This document shows, piece after piece, positions 1-9,429 of a stretch of 64,000 bases of DNA. This stretch comes from an uncultured bacterium (lineage in GTDB: Bacteria > Dictyoglomota > Dictyoglomia > Dictyoglomales > Dictyoglomaceae). Position 1 is the stretch's first letter. Every line of letters starts with the position of its first letter. Location: NCBI GenBank assembly GCA_938034905.1, contig CALHLF010000003.1, positions 1-64,000 on the forward strand, read 5' to 3'. Position numbers and translations under genes: made by a program. Below the pieces are notes generated by a model. The model saw nothing but the letters and a program-made list of their open reading frames with translations. It did not search any database and was not told the DNA's origin.

Positions 1-251
1 CGTGGTACCACCTTACTTAGGCAACATCGCCTCTCTCTTTTTGGGTACGGGAGATCTTCTTTGCTCCGATACCCTTTGCCTTGATAACGGTGGCAACATC
101 CGTTGGAGCCTACTCAAGGATTATTTCCTTTTTCGGTCCAAGGCTCCCGGGCCCATTCACCATCTGCAGGATAGCTGGCTCACACCTTTTCCCAGCCTCT
201 CTGAATCCTGCTTTATGATGGTTACTACTCCCGTTCCTTGCCTTTATCCTT
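1..251 (-). promoter_or_regulatory. T-box riboswitch leader, gene off the left edge
   Basis: Read on the minus strand, this stretch ends in AAGGTGGTACCACG (14 to 1), the T-box sequence that pairs with the tRNA acceptor end. It is preceded by a Stem I-like region with AGTA-type and AGAGAGGCTGGG elements (about 240-180) and a specifier-like loop GAATGGGCCC (about 158-149). If the usual GAA-NNN-NCC layout holds, the specifier codon is TGG (155-153), so tRNA-Trp would be sensed. The region is far richer in G and C than its surroundings, as expected for a structured RNA in a thermophile. The regulated gene (an aminoacyl-tRNA synthetase or amino-acid gene) and the antiterminator end lie beyond position 1. 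T-box identity is firm; the amino acid is inferred. Confidence 0.85.
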
Positions 252-258
252 TGCAAAA

Positions 259-287
259 ATTATATCCTAAAAAATTTTATATTGCAA
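259..287 (-). promoter_or_regulatory. Promoter of the T-box leader
   Basis: On the minus strand a -35 box TTGCAA (287-282) and a perfect -10 box TATAAT (264-259) are 17 bases apart. The predicted start is near 251, just before the first structured bases of the T-box leader. The promoter lies immediately after the stop of the GH2 gene on the same strand, so it gives the leader independent transcription. Confidence 0.75.
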
Positions 288-304
288 ATTGAAAGTATTT
301 TTAA

Positions 305-2740
305 TTAAATTACTTTAATTAAGACCTCATCTCCCAAAAGTTCTCCACTTACAACTCTTACTTTTGTCTCTCCCGATTTACCAATACTTTTCAGAATAGC
401 AAGGGCCTTCCCTTTATATAAAGAGCTAATGGGGTTTACAAAGGTTTCTATAGAACAAGGATTTGAATTACCTAAGGCAATAAGTTTTAAAACTCCTTCT
501 ACCTCTATCTTTATCTTATTATTAGCATGTGGGACTTCTCTTTCTTTTTCATCTAAAGTAATAATTTTTATATAGCATAGATCTCCATAGTTTGAAGAAA
601 GGATATTTTTTTCTGGTATTAATTTTAATTTATATGGCTTTTCTGTAGTTTCTAATTTATCTACTCCTATAATTTTTCCATCTTTATATGCTAATACTTC
701 TAAGATTCCAGGTTCATAAATAATATCATATATGGTCTTCAATTTAACCTTTTCTCCTGCTATTTTTCTTCCAAGACTTTTTCCATTCAAAAATAACTCT
801 ACTTCATCAGCATCAGCATATACAAAAACTTGTATTGGCTTTCCTTCATATCCCAAAAAAGTATAACTCCTTTCCACGGGTTCCCATGCCCAAAGCTTAA
901 TAAACATCTTTTTTCCATAATATTCAGGGGGTAATACAAAAATAATTGGATCTTTTCTTATTCCCCATAATATATCCCTATAATAAGATTGAGGTCTTTT
1001 ATCACCACATATATCTATATCACCACAATTGGAAATAAACCATGGAAATTTACCTAAAAAGTTTTGAAAGTCTTCTTCATCAAAACTAACTCTTCCAATT
1101 CCAGCTTCTCCCAAATAATCCATTGCAGTCCAAACAAAATCTCCTATAACATTGGGATATTTTAATGTTTCTTTCCAGCTATCAAATAGAGCGTAGGGAA
1201 AGGTTTCTGTACCACAGATAATCCTCTTTGAATAATTTTCATAATCATATTTATATCTTTCATGTTTGTAGTTGTATCCTATTATATCTAAAAACCTATA
1301 TAGTTTTTCAGTAATTCTTCCCCATCTATCGTCTTTACTATTTACCTCATTCTTTATCTTTCTATACACTAAATTCCCTTCTTCAAAAAGCTCTACATTA
1401 TCTTCATATTCAAAGGGAAAATGGCAGATAGCTTGTGTTATAAATCTAGTAGGATCTAATTCTTTTACCTTTTGGGATAATTTTTCGGTCCACTTATGAA
1501 TGCTTGAATAACTTTCCTCATCTTCAGGAATAACTCCAGCCCCCCAAGTTATTTCATTTCCTAAAGACCAGATAATAATTGAGGGATGATTAAAGTCTCT
1601 TTTAATAGTATTTTCAATATCTTCTTCCCAATATTTGTCAAAATATAAATGATAATCAAAGGTTCTTTTGCCACATGTCCATACATCAAAAAATTCTTCT
1701 ATTACAAGCATACCTAATCTATCACAGGCATCTAAAAAAGATGGAGAAAATGGGTTGTGAGCAGTTCTTATAGCATTAAATCCATTTTTCTTTAATATTT
1801 CAACTTTTCTCTCCTCTGCCTTATCATAACTTGCACTTCCAAGAAGTCCATTATCGTGGTGGATACAACCCCCTCTTAGCTTAATGATTTTTCCATTTAA
1901 TTTAAAACCTTCTTTAGGATTTAATTCAATTTTCCTTATTCCAAAATTCGTTGAAGTATTGTCTATTTCTCTTCCATCTAAAAAAATCTTTGCATTTAGT
2001 TTATATAAATAGGGATCCTCAATATCCCAATATCTAAATTTTTCCAGTTTAAATTCTGAATATACATATTTTTCATGAGTATTGTTAATATAATAATCCT
2101 CCCATTTTTCCTCTAAAATCTTCTCCTCCCTTGATAGAATTTGAAAACATATTTTTCCCTTCACATCCTTTTCTAAAGATTTCTTTAGGCATGCTTTTAC
2201 CTTTATTAAAGCCTTATTATCTTCCATAACTTCGGTTGTCACATGAAGTTCCCAGGGCTTAATATATAAAATATCTCCTACATGGAGCCATACATGTCTA
2301 TATATACCTGCTCCTAAATACCATCTTGAACTTGGTTTTATGGAAGTATCTACATGTAATAAAATTATATTTTTATCCTTAGGCTTTAGATATTTTGTAA
2401 TATCAATTAAAAAACTTGTATAATTGTTATAATGTTTATAAACTAAAATTTCATTTATAAAAACCTCAGTTAAACCCATTACACCTTCAAATTCAAGTAT
2501 CAAATTTTTATCTTTTATATCATCTTCTAAAATAAAATCTTTTTTATAAAAGAGACTTAAACCTGGAGTAAATCCTTCGTCTGCACCAGAAGGATTATTT
2601 TCCTTTCTCTCTTTTTCTACTACTACATCATGGGGAAGATCAATTTTTTGCCAGGGTATATTCGAGGTTAGAATTTGAGAGGGAGTTATGAGGGGACTTT
2701 CTGTAAATTCCCAATTCTCATCAAAATTAATCTTAAACAT
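305..2740 (-). CDS. GH2 family beta-galactosidase
   Basis: This 811-residue glycoside hydrolase family 2 enzyme probably removes terminal beta-linked galactose, or a related beta-glycoside, from oligosaccharides. An N-terminal jelly-roll sugar-binding domain (about 1-160) is followed by an immunoglobulin-like domain and a TIM barrel beginning near KLRGGCIHHDNG (about 287-298). The acid/base is E396 in WSLGNEITWG and the nucleophile E512 in CGTETFPYA. About 200 C-terminal residues form extra beta-sandwich domains. There is no signal peptide, so it is cytoplasmic. A strong AAGGAGG site precedes the ATG. It stands alone, divergent from the cupin gene. Beta-glucuronidase or beta-mannosidase activity cannot be excluded by sequence reading alone. 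Confidence 0.85.
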   Translation of the reverse strand: MFKINFDENWEFTESPLITPSQILTSNIPWQKIDLPHDVVVEKERKENNPSGADEGFTPGLSLFYKKDFILEDDIKDKNLILEFEGVMGLTEVFINEILVYKHYNNYTSFLIDITKYLKPKDKNIILLHVDTSIKPSSRWYLGAGIYRHVWLHVGDILYIKPWELHVTTEVMEDNKALIKVKACLKKSLEKDVKGKICFQILSREEKILEEKWEDYYINNTHEKYVYSEFKLEKFRYWDIEDPYLYKLNAKIFLDGREIDNTSTNFGIRKIELNPKEGFKLNGKIIKLRGGCIHHDNGLLGSASYDKAEERKVEILKKNGFNAIRTAHNPFSPSFLDACDRLGMLVIEEFFDVWTCGKRTFDYHLYFDKYWEEDIENTIKRDFNHPSIIIWSLGNEITWGAGVIPEDEESYSSIHKWTEKLSQKVKELDPTRFITQAICHFPFEYEDNVELFEEGNLVYRKIKNEVNSKDDRWGRITEKLYRFLDIIGYNYKHERYKYDYENYSKRIICGTETFPYALFDSWKETLKYPNVIGDFVWTAMDYLGEAGIGRVSFDEEDFQNFLGKFPWFISNCGDIDICGDKRPQSYYRDILWGIRKDPIIFVLPPEYYGKKMFIKLWAWEPVERSYTFLGYEGKPIQVFVYADADEVELFLNGKSLGRKIAGEKVKLKTIYDIIYEPGILEVLAYKDGKIIGVDKLETTEKPYKLKLIPEKNILSSNYGDLCYIKIITLDEKEREVPHANNKIKIEVEGVLKLIALGNSNPCSIETFVNPISSLYKGKALAILKSIGKSGETKVRVVSGELLGDEVLIKVI

Positions 2741-2844
2741 TGAACTAAAACCTCCTTGTATTTTTTTATTAAATTTTAGCAGGAGATTGATATTTTTTAA
2801 TCTTCTAGTTAGAATAAGATATAATTTAATCTGGGAGGATATAG

Positions 2845-3198
2845 ATGTTTTATCAAAAATATTCTATAGAAGATGTTTTTTTTAATGAATTTAGAAAAGG
2901 AAACTTTGTAATAAGAAAGGTTAAGTTTTCTGCTCCCTTTGAGGGAGAAATAGAGGTTCACAAATATTTTAGTGATATGTATGTGGTTTATTCTGGGAAG
3001 GCAAAGGTAATTTTAAGTAATGAATATTTTGGGGGAAAAGAAATAGATAGAGGGGAAATAAGAGAATGTGAAATTAAGAGTTATAAAGAAGAATTTATTT
3101 CTGAAGGGGATATTTTGATTATTCCTGCGGGTACAGCTCATAAGCTTTTAGTAGATGCAGGAGATTTTGTTCAATTAATAATAAAAATTCCTGAGTAA
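2845..3198 (+). CDS. Small cupin-domain protein
   Basis: The 117-residue single-domain protein has a cupin pattern: a first histidine region HKYFSDMYVVYSGKAKV (about 37-53) and a second motif EGDILIIPAGTAHKLL (about 90-105). Such proteins bind a metal or sugar in a beta-barrel. It lies 12 bases upstream of galU and shares its reading direction, so the pair is likely an operon and the substrate may be a sugar phosphate or nucleotide sugar; that is inference. GGGAGGA precedes the ATG, and a TATAAT at 2820-2825 would give a very short leader. The metal-binding set looks incomplete (only one clear His in the first motif). Confidence 0.7.
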   Translation: MFYQKYSIEDVFFNEFRKGNFVIRKVKFSAPFEGEIEVHKYFSDMYVVYSGKAKVILSNEYFGGKEIDRGEIRECEIKSYKEEFISEGDILIIPAGTAHKLLVDAGDFVQLIIKIPE

Positions 3199-3210
3199 AG
3201 GGAGGAAAAT

Positions 3211-4080
3211 ATGAGCATTAGAAAAGCAGTTTTTCCAGCTGCAGGGCTTGGTACTCGCTTTCTTCCTGCTACAAAAGCTCAACCTAAGGAGATGCTTCCT
3301 ATTGTAGATAAACCTATAATTCAATATGGTGTAGAAGAAGCGGTAAGTTCTGGATTAGATGAAATTATTATAGTAACGGGTAGAAATAAGAGGGCAATAG
3401 AGGATCATTTTGATATTTCCTTTGAATTGGAATATTTTCTACAGAAAAAAGGAGATATGGATTTATTAAAACAGGTAAGGGAAATATCAGAATTAGCAAC
3501 AGTTTATTATATTCGTCAGAAGGAGCCATTGGGATTAGGACATGCAGTTCTGGTTACAAAGGAGATTGTTAAGGATGAGCCCTTTGCAGTGGTTTTGAGT
3601 GATGACTTAATTGTTAGTGAAGTTCCCTGTTTAAAACAGATGATAAATATCTATGAAAGATATAAATGCTCTGTAATTGCTGTGGAAAGGGTCCCTAAAG
3701 AGGAGGTTAAAAACTATGGAATAATTGATGGAAAGGAGTTAGAAAATGGTTTATATCAGATTACTGATCTGATAGAAAAGCCAAGTTTAGAGGAAGCCCC
3801 ATCTAATCTTGCTATTGTTGGAAGATATATATTGACACCAGAAATTTTTAACATGTTGGAGAAGGTAAAGCCGGGAAGGGGAGGAGAGATTCAACTTACA
3901 GATGGTTTAAAACTTCTTTTAGATAAAGAGGCAATTTATGCTTATGAATTTAAAGGAAAGAGATACGATACTGGAAATAAATTAGGATTTCTTATTGCTT
4001 CAGTAGAATTAGCTTTAAGTAGAGAGGATATCGGAAAAATATTTAAAGAATATCTTAGAAATATTAATTTGGATAAATAA
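3211..4080 (+). CDS. galU: UTP-glucose-1-phosphate uridylyltransferase
   Basis: The enzyme makes UDP-glucose from UTP and glucose 1-phosphate for glycolipid and polysaccharide synthesis. The 289 residues have the usual GalU/GtaB length. The N-terminal nucleotide-binding motif GLGTRFLPATKAQPKEMLP (12-30), the LSDD metal site (about 129-132) and the IEKPS motif (about 190-194) are all present. A good ribosome site (GGGAGG) precedes the ATG. It follows the cupin gene and ends 4 bases from the convergent rad50 stop. Its product could feed the glycosyltransferases at 10522-11736 and 53385-54644. Confidence 0.93.
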   Translation: MSIRKAVFPAAGLGTRFLPATKAQPKEMLPIVDKPIIQYGVEEAVSSGLDEIIIVTGRNKRAIEDHFDISFELEYFLQKKGDMDLLKQVREISELATVYYIRQKEPLGLGHAVLVTKEIVKDEPFAVVLSDDLIVSEVPCLKQMINIYERYKCSVIAVERVPKEEVKNYGIIDGKELENGLYQITDLIEKPSLEEAPSNLAIVGRYILTPEIFNMLEKVKPGRGGEIQLTDGLKLLLDKEAIYAYEFKGKRYDTGNKLGFLIASVELALSREDIGKIFKEYLRNINLDK

Positions 4081-4084
4081 TTTT

Positions 4085-6598
4085 TTAAATATCTTTATAA
4101 ATTATTTTCCCGTTTTCAATATGTATGCAATAGTCGAAAAACTCTTCTCTAAGGAGCACATGGGTTATTACAAATATTTGGTCAAAATGTTCTGCAATTT
4201 CTCCATGGGTAAGGAGTTCTATTAAAGCGTGAGCCCTTTCTTCATCAAAGGATCCTAAGGGTTCATCTAAGAAAATAAATCCTGGATTTGTTCCCTTATC
4301 TTGAGGTAGGTTTGCTATTGCAAAAGCTAATCTTAAGGCTAAGGAAAATTGGTCTTGGGTTCCTCCACTTAGTATTTCTTTATCATAATATTTATTAGTT
4401 ATATTATCGTAGACCTTTAACCTGAATTTATCAGCATCAAGATGGACCACATGATATCTATCCATGGTAAGAATGGGAAGAATTTTTTGCATATATGCTA
4501 AAGTTCTAGGAGATACAGTATCTAATATTTTTTTAACACTACCATCTAAAATTTGTTGAGCATAAGACATTTTTATTTTTTCTTTTAGCATCTTATTAAT
4601 ATTTTCCTCTTCCTTATCAGGATCTAAATCTTCAATTTTTCTTCCAACATTTTTTTCGTATCTTTCCATGATGAATTTTATTCTTGATAACTCTTCGCTA
4701 ACTTCTCTTTCTCTCCTTTCTAAATCTTCCTTTACTTTATAGTCTATTTCTTTCTCAGATAACTCTTCCCAATTTTTTTCAGGATAATTGTCTTTAAATT
4801 CTCTAATAAACTCTTCTAAATTCTCTATTCTTGCTTTTTTCTCTCCATTTTTTTGATCAAGAAGTTTTCTATAATATTCAAATTTTTCTTCAACCTTTTC
4901 CTCTTTAAGATCTTTTATAATTTTTTCTAATTGTTCTTTATATTCTTTCGATGGTCCTTTCATGAGCATCTTTGAAAGATTTTCAGCTTCTTCTTGAATT
5001 ATTTTTACTTCATTTTCAATCTTTATAATTTCACCCTTATTTTTTTCTACCTCTAAGGAAAGATTTTTGAGATTTTCTACTCTTTCTTCTAATTTACTTT
5101 CTTCCCTATTTAAACTTTCTAAGTCCTTCTCAGGATATTTATCTAAAATTTTAAGTTTACCAAAAACACTTTTCCATTGAGTTTCTTTTTTCTTTTTAAA
5201 TTCTTCCAATTCAAATATTTTTTCCTGTATTTTTTTCAAATTTTCTTTTAGGGAGATTGGTGTTATTATTTTAACTTCTTTTTCAATATCTTCTTTTCTT
5301 ATGCTTAATCTTATCTTTTCTTCTTTTATCTTATTTCTTCTTAGGAAAAGAAGAATTGATGCCACTATAAATATGAAAGATAGAGGCAAAAAGAAGATTT
5401 CAATTAATAAGGAGGAAAGGAGAAAGATTATTGAAAATGATAAATAAGAAACAATTTTAATTGTGTAATTTTTCAATTTTATATTAATTTTTCCTATATC
5501 TTCTTCATATTTATTTAAATCTTCAAATTTTTGGAGAAGGAAAAGATAAGAATTCTTTTCATTTATAAGATTCTCTAAGTTTTCATCTATTCTCGCCAAT
5601 TTATCTCTAATCTTCATTATTTTCTCTATTCTTTTCTTTATCTTTATAAGATATTTCAAATTATTTATCTCTTCTTCTAATCTTGGAATTTCTCTTATTT
5701 TGGCAAGATCTTGATTTATCTTATTTTCAATCTTTTCTTTGGCTTCTATCTTTTCTAATATTCTTTTCTTAAGCTCAAAGATTTTTTCTAATTTATCAAG
5801 TTCTTCACGATTTTTTCGAAGAGTCTCTACCTTTTCTTTATATCCCTCAACAATTTTAAATAGTCTTTCTATTTCTTTATCTATATTGTCTATACCCTCT
5901 TTTTCTTCTTTTATCTTTTTAGCCTTCTCTATAGCTTCTATTTCCATCTTCTCTTTTCTAATTTTTGAGAATTCTTCATTAAGAATGGGATATCTTCTTT
6001 TTGCACTACAGGCTTCCCTTATTATCTCACCAAGTGATAATTCTTTTTCTAAAGCGTTCTCCTCTTCCTTCGCCCTTTTTGAAAGATCTGTTAAAGATTC
6101 AAGATTAAATAGGGAAGTAATAATTTTTTGTCTGTCTTTCTTATCACTTTCCTCTAGCCTTCCAATATTTTTCTGTGCCACAAAACATGTATTAATAAGG
6201 GTATTATAGTCTAATCCTAATTCTTTTTCTATTCTTTTATTGGCATCATTAATTTTTCTGATAATAACAGGTTTTTCAGGATTTTTCTTACTATATATTT
6301 TTAATAAACATTCCTGAGATGAATTTCTCTTTAAAGTTCTTTCTATATAAATTTCCTTATCTTCTAAATCTATATTTAGAATTATTCTTGCTTTATCTTG
6401 GGAGAAGCTAATAAGATTTTCGTTGCTCTTTATATAAACGGCTTTTCCAAAAAGTGCAAAGACTATAGCTTCAAATAGGCTACTTTTTCCTGCTTCATTT
6501 TTCCCCTTTATTAGGAATCTACCTTGAGGTGGAAATTCTAATTTTTCATGTTCATATCTTTTAAAATTGAAAACTTCTAAACTTTTTAACCGGATCAT
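4085..6598 (-). CDS. Rad50/SbcC-like ATPase with membrane hairpin
   Basis: An SMC-like ATPase of 837 residues, the partner of the Mre11-type nuclease encoded just upstream, with a role in DNA-end processing. Walker A is KGKNEAGKSS (31-40), the ABC signature LSGGTQDQ (743-750) and Walker B FIFLDEP (774-780). Two long coiled-coil arms (about 170-380 and 425-670) separate the ATPase halves. Where Rad50 normally carries a CXXC zinc hook there is none; instead residues about 380-419 are strongly hydrophobic, consistent with two membrane-spanning helices. This resembles the Bacillus YhaN type as I remember it. The ATG overlaps the mre11 stop (ATGA), showing translational coupling. Membrane anchoring is inferred. 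Confidence 0.88.
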   Translation of the reverse strand: MIRLKSLEVFNFKRYEHEKLEFPPQGRFLIKGKNEAGKSSLFEAIVFALFGKAVYIKSNENLISFSQDKARIILNIDLEDKEIYIERTLKRNSSQECLLKIYSKKNPEKPVIIRKINDANKRIEKELGLDYNTLINTCFVAQKNIGRLEESDKKDRQKIITSLFNLESLTDLSKRAKEEENALEKELSLGEIIREACSAKRRYPILNEEFSKIRKEKMEIEAIEKAKKIKEEKEGIDNIDKEIERLFKIVEGYKEKVETLRKNREELDKLEKIFELKKRILEKIEAKEKIENKINQDLAKIREIPRLEEEINNLKYLIKIKKRIEKIMKIRDKLARIDENLENLINEKNSYLFLLQKFEDLNKYEEDIGKINIKLKNYTIKIVSYLSFSIIFLLSSLLIEIFFLPLSFIFIVASILLFLRRNKIKEEKIRLSIRKEDIEKEVKIITPISLKENLKKIQEKIFELEEFKKKKETQWKSVFGKLKILDKYPEKDLESLNREESKLEERVENLKNLSLEVEKNKGEIIKIENEVKIIQEEAENLSKMLMKGPSKEYKEQLEKIIKDLKEEKVEEKFEYYRKLLDQKNGEKKARIENLEEFIREFKDNYPEKNWEELSEKEIDYKVKEDLERREREVSEELSRIKFIMERYEKNVGRKIEDLDPDKEEENINKMLKEKIKMSYAQQILDGSVKKILDTVSPRTLAYMQKILPILTMDRYHVVHLDADKFRLKVYDNITNKYYDKEILSGGTQDQFSLALRLAFAIANLPQDKGTNPGFIFLDEPLGSFDEERAHALIELLTHGEIAEHFDQIFVITHVLLREEFFDYCIHIENGKIIYKDI

Positions 6599-7764
6599 AA
6601 TAATCCTCTAAGATTTTCCTTTATCCAATCAAGGGCTTCCTTTATTATTTCTTTGTCTTTTTCTTCTTTTATACACAATTCCTCAGTAAAATTTTCCAAG
6701 ACTTTTCCTATACTCCAATTTTCAGGAATAGAAATAGTAGAAATTTCTTCTGCTGAGATTATTAGATTCTGAGTATCAAGATCGAAGAAGAAATTCCATT
6801 GGTTTCCTATCTCATTTATCTTATTAAAGCTTATTTTTTGATAAGTACTCATGGAAATAGGTCCAACAATCTTACATTTTAATAACTGATCTTTATGAGA
6901 TTCTTTTTCTATTATTGATAAAATACTTTCCATGGGATTCTCATAAGAAATTTCTCCTGTCCTAATCTCTATAGATTTCATAGGTTGGGAATTAACTTTT
7001 ATATATTCTGGAAAAACTTTTCTTCCTTCTAATCTAATAAAATAAAAACCTGTCTCATTTTTCTCTTCTCCAAAATTTACTTTTTCTGTAGCTCCCGGTA
7101 TAATTAACATTTTTTTTCCAAAGATAAAATCTTTATGCTCATGAAGATGACCGATGATGAAAAGATCAAAGGGAAGAGAATACAAAGTTTCCTCTAAGAT
7201 TTGAGGTTCTTGAGCTTTAGGATGGGCAAATTTTTCTACAGAATAATGAAGTAGAAAAATCTTAAGTAAACTATTTTCCTCGTTAATATTTATTTTTATG
7301 TTGAAGAGAGGATCTACTCTTCCCTTGATTCTTAGATCCGTTGATAGTCCTGAGATTAATAATTTTTCTCCATTATTTCCTTCCCAAATATAAGGTTCTA
7401 TCTCTCTTGTTTTTGTAAAAGCCTTTAAGATTCCAGCCTTTTCAAAAATTTTAATGGGAAAGGAGTCTTCATCGGGGGCAGTTATGGAATCGTGGGTTCC
7501 TGCTACTGCAAATATACTTATCCCTGCTTTTTTAAGATTTAAAAACTCTTCCATAATAAAGGCAAGCTCAGTATTTCTTGGATCAGGCATATCAAAAAGG
7601 TCTCCTACCTGTATAAATAGATCAATCTTTTCCTTAATGGAGAAATCTACAACCTCTTTAAAGGCTTTTCTTAAATTCTCTCTTCTTTTTCTTAATTGCT
7701 CTGGAAACATTTTTTTATAAAATCTATTTAAATGATTATCTGCAGTGGCAACAATCTTTATCAT
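6595..7764 (-). CDS. Mre11/SbcD-like DNA nuclease
   Basis: Metallophosphoesterase-fold nuclease of 389 residues expected to work with the Rad50-like ATPase on DNA ends. Motif I is TADNHL (D9, H11), motif II QVGDLFD (D55), motif III AGTHDS (H91, D92), followed by LLHYS and FIIGHLHEH. The usual GNHD of motif III reads GTHD, so a normally conserved metal-binding asparagine is threonine. The C-terminal part (about 260-389) is the capping and partner-binding region. The gene sits between herA and rad50 with no gap (herA stop adjoins the ATG, its own stop overlaps the rad50 ATG). It may be closer to YhaO than to classical SbcD. Confidence 0.87.
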   Translation of the reverse strand: MIKIVATADNHLNRFYKKMFPEQLRKRRENLRKAFKEVVDFSIKEKIDLFIQVGDLFDMPDPRNTELAFIMEEFLNLKKAGISIFAVAGTHDSITAPDEDSFPIKIFEKAGILKAFTKTREIEPYIWEGNNGEKLLISGLSTDLRIKGRVDPLFNIKININEENSLLKIFLLHYSVEKFAHPKAQEPQILEETLYSLPFDLFIIGHLHEHKDFIFGKKMLIIPGATEKVNFGEEKNETGFYFIRLEGRKVFPEYIKVNSQPMKSIEIRTGEISYENPMESILSIIEKESHKDQLLKCKIVGPISMSTYQKISFNKINEIGNQWNFFFDLDTQNLIISAEEISTISIPENWSIGKVLENFTEELCIKEEKDKEIIKEALDWIKENLRGLL

Positions 7765-9429
7765 TTAAATTTCACTCTCCATTTCCTCGGTAGGAATAAA
7801 GGGTTCGTCAGAAATTAGAGCATCTCTTCTTGCCTTCTCAAATTCCTTTTCTAAATCTATATCATATCCTCCTTCTGCTGTCTCTCTATTTCCGATTTTT
7901 ACAATCACAGGAACCCTTGTGAGATTTCCTACAATAATTGCTTCTCCTATATTTAATCCCGGAAGATCCCTAAAAAGGCTTTCAGATAAAGCCTCTGATG
8001 CTTCCTTTACTGCGTTTTGGTCATTGGGATTTGTAAGTTTCATTATTATTTGACTTCCGCATTGGGAAAGAGTATTACTACTGATCTTATATGGTCTCTG
8101 GGTGATAACAATGAGAAAAATCTTAAATTTTCTACCTTCCGAAGCTATTGTATTAATTAATTTTGCGCTTTTTCCCCTACTTTCTCTATCATTAGGGACA
8201 AAGTTATGGGCTTCCTCTAATACTATAAATAAAGGATATCTTAGGCCTTCCGACTTTGCCTTCATCCATATTTCATTTAGTAAATGACTTACAATAAGGT
8301 CCATCAAATTTTTTTCTAAACCTGCCAAATCTACAACGGTAATATGAGAGGGCTTTAAGATTTTTTCTAATTTAATATCTTCAAAACCCCAAATGGGATA
8401 GTCCTTAATCCATCTAACATATTTTAAGGCTTTTCTTGCGCCATTTACTAAATCTTCATTAATCTTTGTCCTTTTCTGATGTCTTTTTGCCGTTTCAATT
8501 TCATAATTTTCGAAGGGAATAGGCTTTTCTTCTTCATTTATATCTCCTGTAAATTGAGATAATTTTTCATATAAATCTTCTGGGGTAAAATCTCTTCCTT
8601 CCTTTTTCAATTCTTGTAGGGCATGTTCTATAGAATTTCTAATATTTGTCATTTTTTCATCAATCCCTAAAATTTCAAGAATCTGTTCATCTTCTAACTC
8701 GCTAAATTTTATAGAAAATTTTTCGATACCTCCTATCTCTACCTCTGAAAATCTTGTGGGAATTTCTGGAATTCTATATATAGTTACCATTTCTGCAATA
8801 GAAGAAAATCCCTTTAAATTACTGGTTCTTCTTAAAAGGACATAATCACTATTAGGATCAAAGACTAAGATTGTTGCACCTAATTTTACTAATTTTTCTA
8901 TTAGAAGTCCTGCTAAATAAGATTTTCCTGCTCCTGTTTGGGCAATAATTGCAAGATGCCTTCTTAAACCATTTGGATCTAAAGTAACTTTGACATTAGG
9001 TCTATAAAGAAGGGTGCCTATTTCAATGGAATTATTTTTTACATGGCCAAAGAATCTTTGAAGAAGGAAGTCAGAAGCCAAGAAAACCGGAGAGCCAGGA
9101 AGAGCTACAGATCTTGGAAATTGTATTTTATTATTTTTGTCTAAATATCCTAATACCCTTGCCTCTGCTATAAGATGAGTAGGTATAGCATAGTTTAAAC
9201 CTAAAATCTTGTTTGTTGCTTCATATTCTTGATCCTCGTTTAAAACCTCAGAGAAGGCTCTTAAGGATTCAACTTGAGCTAATACCTCTACTTCTTCCTC
9301 AGGGGTTGCTATTCCTTTTATTGTTACATACTCTAATCTTTTTGGAGCTAATTCCCTTGTAGTCACGAACTGAAATCTATCACAAAAACTTTCTCCTACC
9401 AAATATCCTACACATTTTTCTTCTTTCAT
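7765..9429 (-). CDS. herA: HerA-type DNA translocase/helicase
   Basis: A hexameric FtsK/HerA-superfamily ATPase that drives DNA through the NurA nuclease during end resection. The N-terminal HAS-barrel (about 1-130) is followed by Walker A AQTGAGKSY (163-171), Walker B FIVLEEAHNF (401-410), and the sensor-like ITQRP (442-446). Length 554 matches archaeal and Thermus HerA. Its ATG overlaps the nurA stop by one base, and mre11 starts directly after it. The four genes nurA, herA, mre11 and rad50 form the combination familiar from archaea, here in a bacterial genome. Confidence 0.92.
   Translation of the reverse strand: MKEEKCVGYLVGESFCDRFQFVTTRELAPKRLEYVTIKGIATPEEEVEVLAQVESLRAFSEVLNEDQEYEATNKILGLNYAIPTHLIAEARVLGYLDKNNKIQFPRSVALPGSPVFLASDFLLQRFFGHVKNNSIEIGTLLYRPNVKVTLDPNGLRRHLAIIAQTGAGKSYLAGLLIEKLVKLGATILVFDPNSDYVLLRRTSNLKGFSSIAEMVTIYRIPEIPTRFSEVEIGGIEKFSIKFSELEDEQILEILGIDEKMTNIRNSIEHALQELKKEGRDFTPEDLYEKLSQFTGDINEEEKPIPFENYEIETAKRHQKRTKINEDLVNGARKALKYVRWIKDYPIWGFEDIKLEKILKPSHITVVDLAGLEKNLMDLIVSHLLNEIWMKAKSEGLRYPLFIVLEEAHNFVPNDRESRGKSAKLINTIASEGRKFKIFLIVITQRPYKISSNTLSQCGSQIIMKLTNPNDQNAVKEASEALSESLFRDLPGLNIGEAIIVGNLTRVPVIVKIGNRETAEGGYDIDLEKEFEKARRDALISDEPFIPTEEMESEI

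Noticed and set aside
2-292. Open frame of 96 codons on the plus strand at the left edge
   Set aside because: It is the complement of the T-box leader; its composition comes from the structured RNA and it has no ribosome site or protein features.
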